A stretch of DNA of 64,000 bases, taken from the NCBI GenBank assembly GCA_023091665.1, contig JALJCQ010000012.1, forward strand, positions 2,728,001 through 2,792,000. Direction: 5' to 3'. Of this stretch, positions 61,601 to 64,000 are shown one piece after another. A program made the translations under genes and the position numbers. The notes under the pieces were generated by a model that was not told the origin of the DNA, did not search any database, and saw only the letters and a list, made by a program, of their open reading frames with translations. How positions within the stretch are numbered: position 1 is the stretch's first letter; each line of letters opens with the position of its first letter. This stretch comes from Pythium myriotylum (Eukaryota > Oomycota > Peronosporomycetes > Pythiales > Pythiaceae).

Positions 61601-64000
61601 TCTGAAATCAATCAAACGATATTTTGACGGTATTTTGGGGTTAAAACCTGGCTTGAGCTCCTCCTTGCCCTCCTTGCTCTCTCCCCTGGACCCCTCTCCC
61701 TTACGCGCGCTTGAGGTCGTGCTGTCCGCGTCGCGGCCCAAATCCAAAATCTCGAAGTGGTCGGCGATTGCGCACAGCACGGCTTCAATCGCAGTCAGAC
61801 GCTGGACGATATCCTCTAGGGTGGACGAGTCGTCGACGACCCGACTGTACTGTCGGATCATCGACTTGTCGTACTCAACACCCTCGGGCTGGAGGTGCTG
61901 GACCTTGAGGTGCGTGCGGAAAGCGTAATACTTTAGACGCTTTCCGCACGGCTCAAACCGCCTGTCCTCGGGCTTGCTGGCTGTGACGGGATATCCGGCT
62001 TGTAATTGAAACGCCACAGTACTCCTACATGGTGGTATCTACGGCATCATTGAACGACTTCTGAAATCAATCAAACGATATTTTGACGGTATTTTGGGGT
62101 TAAAACCTGGCTTGAGCTCCTCCTTGCCCTCCTTGCTCTCTCCCCTGGACCCCTCTCCCTTACGCGCGCTTGAGGTCGTGCTGTCCGCGTCGCGGCCCAA
62201 ATCCAAAATCTCGAAGTGGTCGGCGATTGCGCACAGCACGGCTTCAATCGCAGTCAGACGCTGGACGATATCCTCTAGGGTGGACGAGTCGTCGACGACC
62301 CGACTGTACTGTCGGATCATCGACTTGTCGTACTCAACACCCTCGGGCTGGAGGTGCTGGACCTTGAGGTGCGTGCGGAAAGCGTAATACTTTAGACGCT
62401 TTCCGCACGGCTCAAACCGCCTGTCCTCGGGCTTGCTGGCTGTGACGGGATATCCGGCTTGTAATTGAAACGCCACAGTACTCCTACATGGTGGTATCTA
62501 CGGCATCATTGAACGACTTCTGAAATCAATCAAACGATATTTTGACGGTATTTTGGGGTTAAAACCTGGCTTGAGCTCCTCCTTGCCCTCCTTGCTCTCT
62601 CCCCTGGACCCCTCTCCCTTACGCGCGCTTGAGGTCGTGCTGTCCGCGTCGCGGCCCAAATCCAAAATCTCGAAGTGGTCGGCGATTGCGCACAGCACGG
62701 CTTCAATCGCAGTCAGACGCTGGACGATATCCTCTAGGGTGGACGAGTCGTCGACGACCCGACTGTACTGTCGGATCATCGACTTGTCGTACTCAACACC
62801 CTCGGGCTGGAGGTGCTGGACCTTGAGGTGCGTGCGGAAAGCGTAATACTTTAGACGCTTTCCGCACGGCTCAAACCGCCTGTCCTCGGGCTTGCTGGCT
62901 GTGACGGGATATCCGGCTTGTAATTGAAACGCCACAGTACTCCTACATGGTGGTATCTACGGCATCATTGAACGACTTCTGAAATCAATCAAACGATATT
63001 TTGACGGTATTTTGGGGTTAAAACCTGGCTTGAGCTCCTCCTTGCCCTCCTTGCTCTCTCCCCTGGACCCCTCTCCCTTACGCGCGCTTGAGGTCGTGCT
63101 GTCCGCGTCGCGGCCCAAATCCAAAATCTCGAAGTGGTCGGCGATTGCGCACAGCACGGCTTCAATCGCAGTCAGACGCTGGACGATATCCTCTAGGGTG
63201 GACGAGTCGTCGACGACCCGACTGTACTGTCGGATCATCGACTTGTCGTACTCAACACCCTCGGGCTGGAGGTGCTGGACCTTGAGGTGCGTGCGGAAAG
63301 CGTAATACTTTAGACGCTTTCCGCACGGCTCAAACCGCCTGTCCTCGGGCTTGCTGGCTGTGACGGGATATCCGGCTTGTAATTGAAACGCCACAGTACT
63401 CCTACATGGTGGTATCTACGGCATCATTGAACGACTTCTGAAATCAATCAAACGATATTTTGACGGTATTTTGGGGTTAAAACCTGGCTTGAGCTCCTCC
63501 TTGCCCTCCTTGCTCTCTCCCCTGGACCCCTCTCCCTTACGCGCGCTTGAGGTCGTGCTGTCCGCGTCGCGGCCCAAATCCAAAATCTCGAAGTGGTCGG
63601 CGATTGCGCACAGCACGGCTTCAATCGCAGTCAGACGCTGGACGATATCCTCTAGGGTGGACGAGTCGTCGACGACCCGACTGTACTGTCGGATCATCGA
63701 CTTGTCGTACTCAACACCCTCGGGCTGGAGGTGCTGGACCTTGAGGTGCGTGCGGAAAGCGTAATACTTTAGACGCTTTCCGCACGGCTCAAACCGCCTG
63801 TCCTCGGGCTTGCTGGCTGTGACGGGATATCCGGCTTGTAATTGAAACGCCACAGTACTCCTACATGGTGGTATCTACGGCATCATTGAACGACTTCTGA
63901 AATCAATCAAACGATATTTTGACGGTATTTTGGGGTTAAAACCTGGCTTGAGCTCCTCCTTGCCCTCCTTGCTCTCTCCCCTGGACCCCTCTCCCTTACG
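49265..64000 (-). repeat. Tandem array of a 459-bp unit, 32 full copies plus 48 bp
   Basis: Unit boundaries fall at 49265 + 459k to the window end. All units appear identical except the first, which has a T/C-type change near 49274, and one single-base change at 56452 (Arg to Trp in the frame). Each unit holds a 145-codon frame on the minus strand, closed by one TAG and then open again, because 459 is a multiple of three. Each also has a perfect 13-bp-stem hairpin. The array is not a CRISPR: the units are contiguous with no variable spacers. It continues beyond the window. Confidence 0.97.
49521..49556. repeat. 13-bp-stem hairpin, present once per array unit
   Basis: Arms GTGCGGAAAGCGT and ACGCTTTCCGCAC around a 10-nt loop. 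The copies in the left arm are 32535-32570 and 32994-33029. It recurs every 459 bp to the window end, giving 32 hairpins in 14.7 kb. Confidence 0.93.

Noticed and set aside
49265..64000. CRISPR array
   Set aside because: The repeats are 459 bp, contiguous and uniform, with no variable spacers, and the window is eukaryotic.

Overview
The window looks like a piece of an oomycete nuclear genome, probably from the Peronosporales (Phytophthora or downy-mildew type). The first 3.8 kb carries compact host genes: introns of 57-80 bp with GT-AG ends, short gaps between genes, and fungus-sized but not fungus-like proteins. The rest is a dense field of oomycete-style transposable elements (chromodomain Gypsy, Copia, piggyBac and Mutator-like). 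No bacterial operon structure, rRNA gene or complete tRNA gene was seen.

Layout. 1-3829: an EF-hand calcium-binding protein gene (minus strand, running off the left edge), a short-chain dehydrogenase/reductase, and a divergent pair of SemiSWEET-like (MtN3/PQ-loop) genes. 3830-4869: gene-free. 4870-12758: Gypsy-1, a 7.9 kb chromodomain Gypsy element with nearly identical LTRs, a canonical -1 frameshift signal between gag and pol, a pol broken by two stops and one frameshift, and two antisense ORFs near its 3' end. 12759-13807: no recognisable gene. 13812-28387: Gypsy-2, a 14.6 kb Gypsy element with 797-bp LTRs that I cannot tell apart and a 4-bp ACTC target duplication. 28388-32367: decayed Mutator-like and Copia fragments and a tRNA-like (SINE-like) piece. 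32368-34451 and 48105-49723 onward: a 2.1 kb inverted repeat. It encloses 13.65 kb of nested elements: a truncated Copia (Copia-1) holding a piggyBac-type MITE, and a piggyBac transposase gene whose intron was hit by a second Copia (Copia-2). 49265-64000: at least 32 head-to-tail copies of a 459-bp unit, running off the right edge.

The most striking system is Gypsy-2. It carries, between pol and the 3' LTR, a large extra gene coding for four tandem Myb/SANT-like DNA-binding domains followed by an SF1 (UPF1/Senataxin-type) helicase. The element is also sprinkled with 25 same-strand copies of a 16-17 bp motif, consensus GAAGTGAtCAGTCTGG or GAAGTGAaCAGTCTGG. The copies come in pairs or triplets, and eight of the twelve within-cluster spacings are exactly 42 bp (four helical turns). 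The motif sits in the LTRs, in untranslated DNA, and inside coding sequence in more than one reading frame, so it is conserved as DNA or RNA rather than as peptide. My inference is that the element encodes a protein that recognises its own DNA, comparable in logic to the VANC anti-silencing proteins of plant VANDAL transposons. Gypsy-2 has lost the catalytic heart of its reverse transcriptase by in-frame deletion, yet its LTRs look identical, which suggests recent mobilisation by a partner element.

Caution: many small coding breaks in elements with identical LTRs are single-base indels in or near homopolymers, so some may be sequence-consensus errors.
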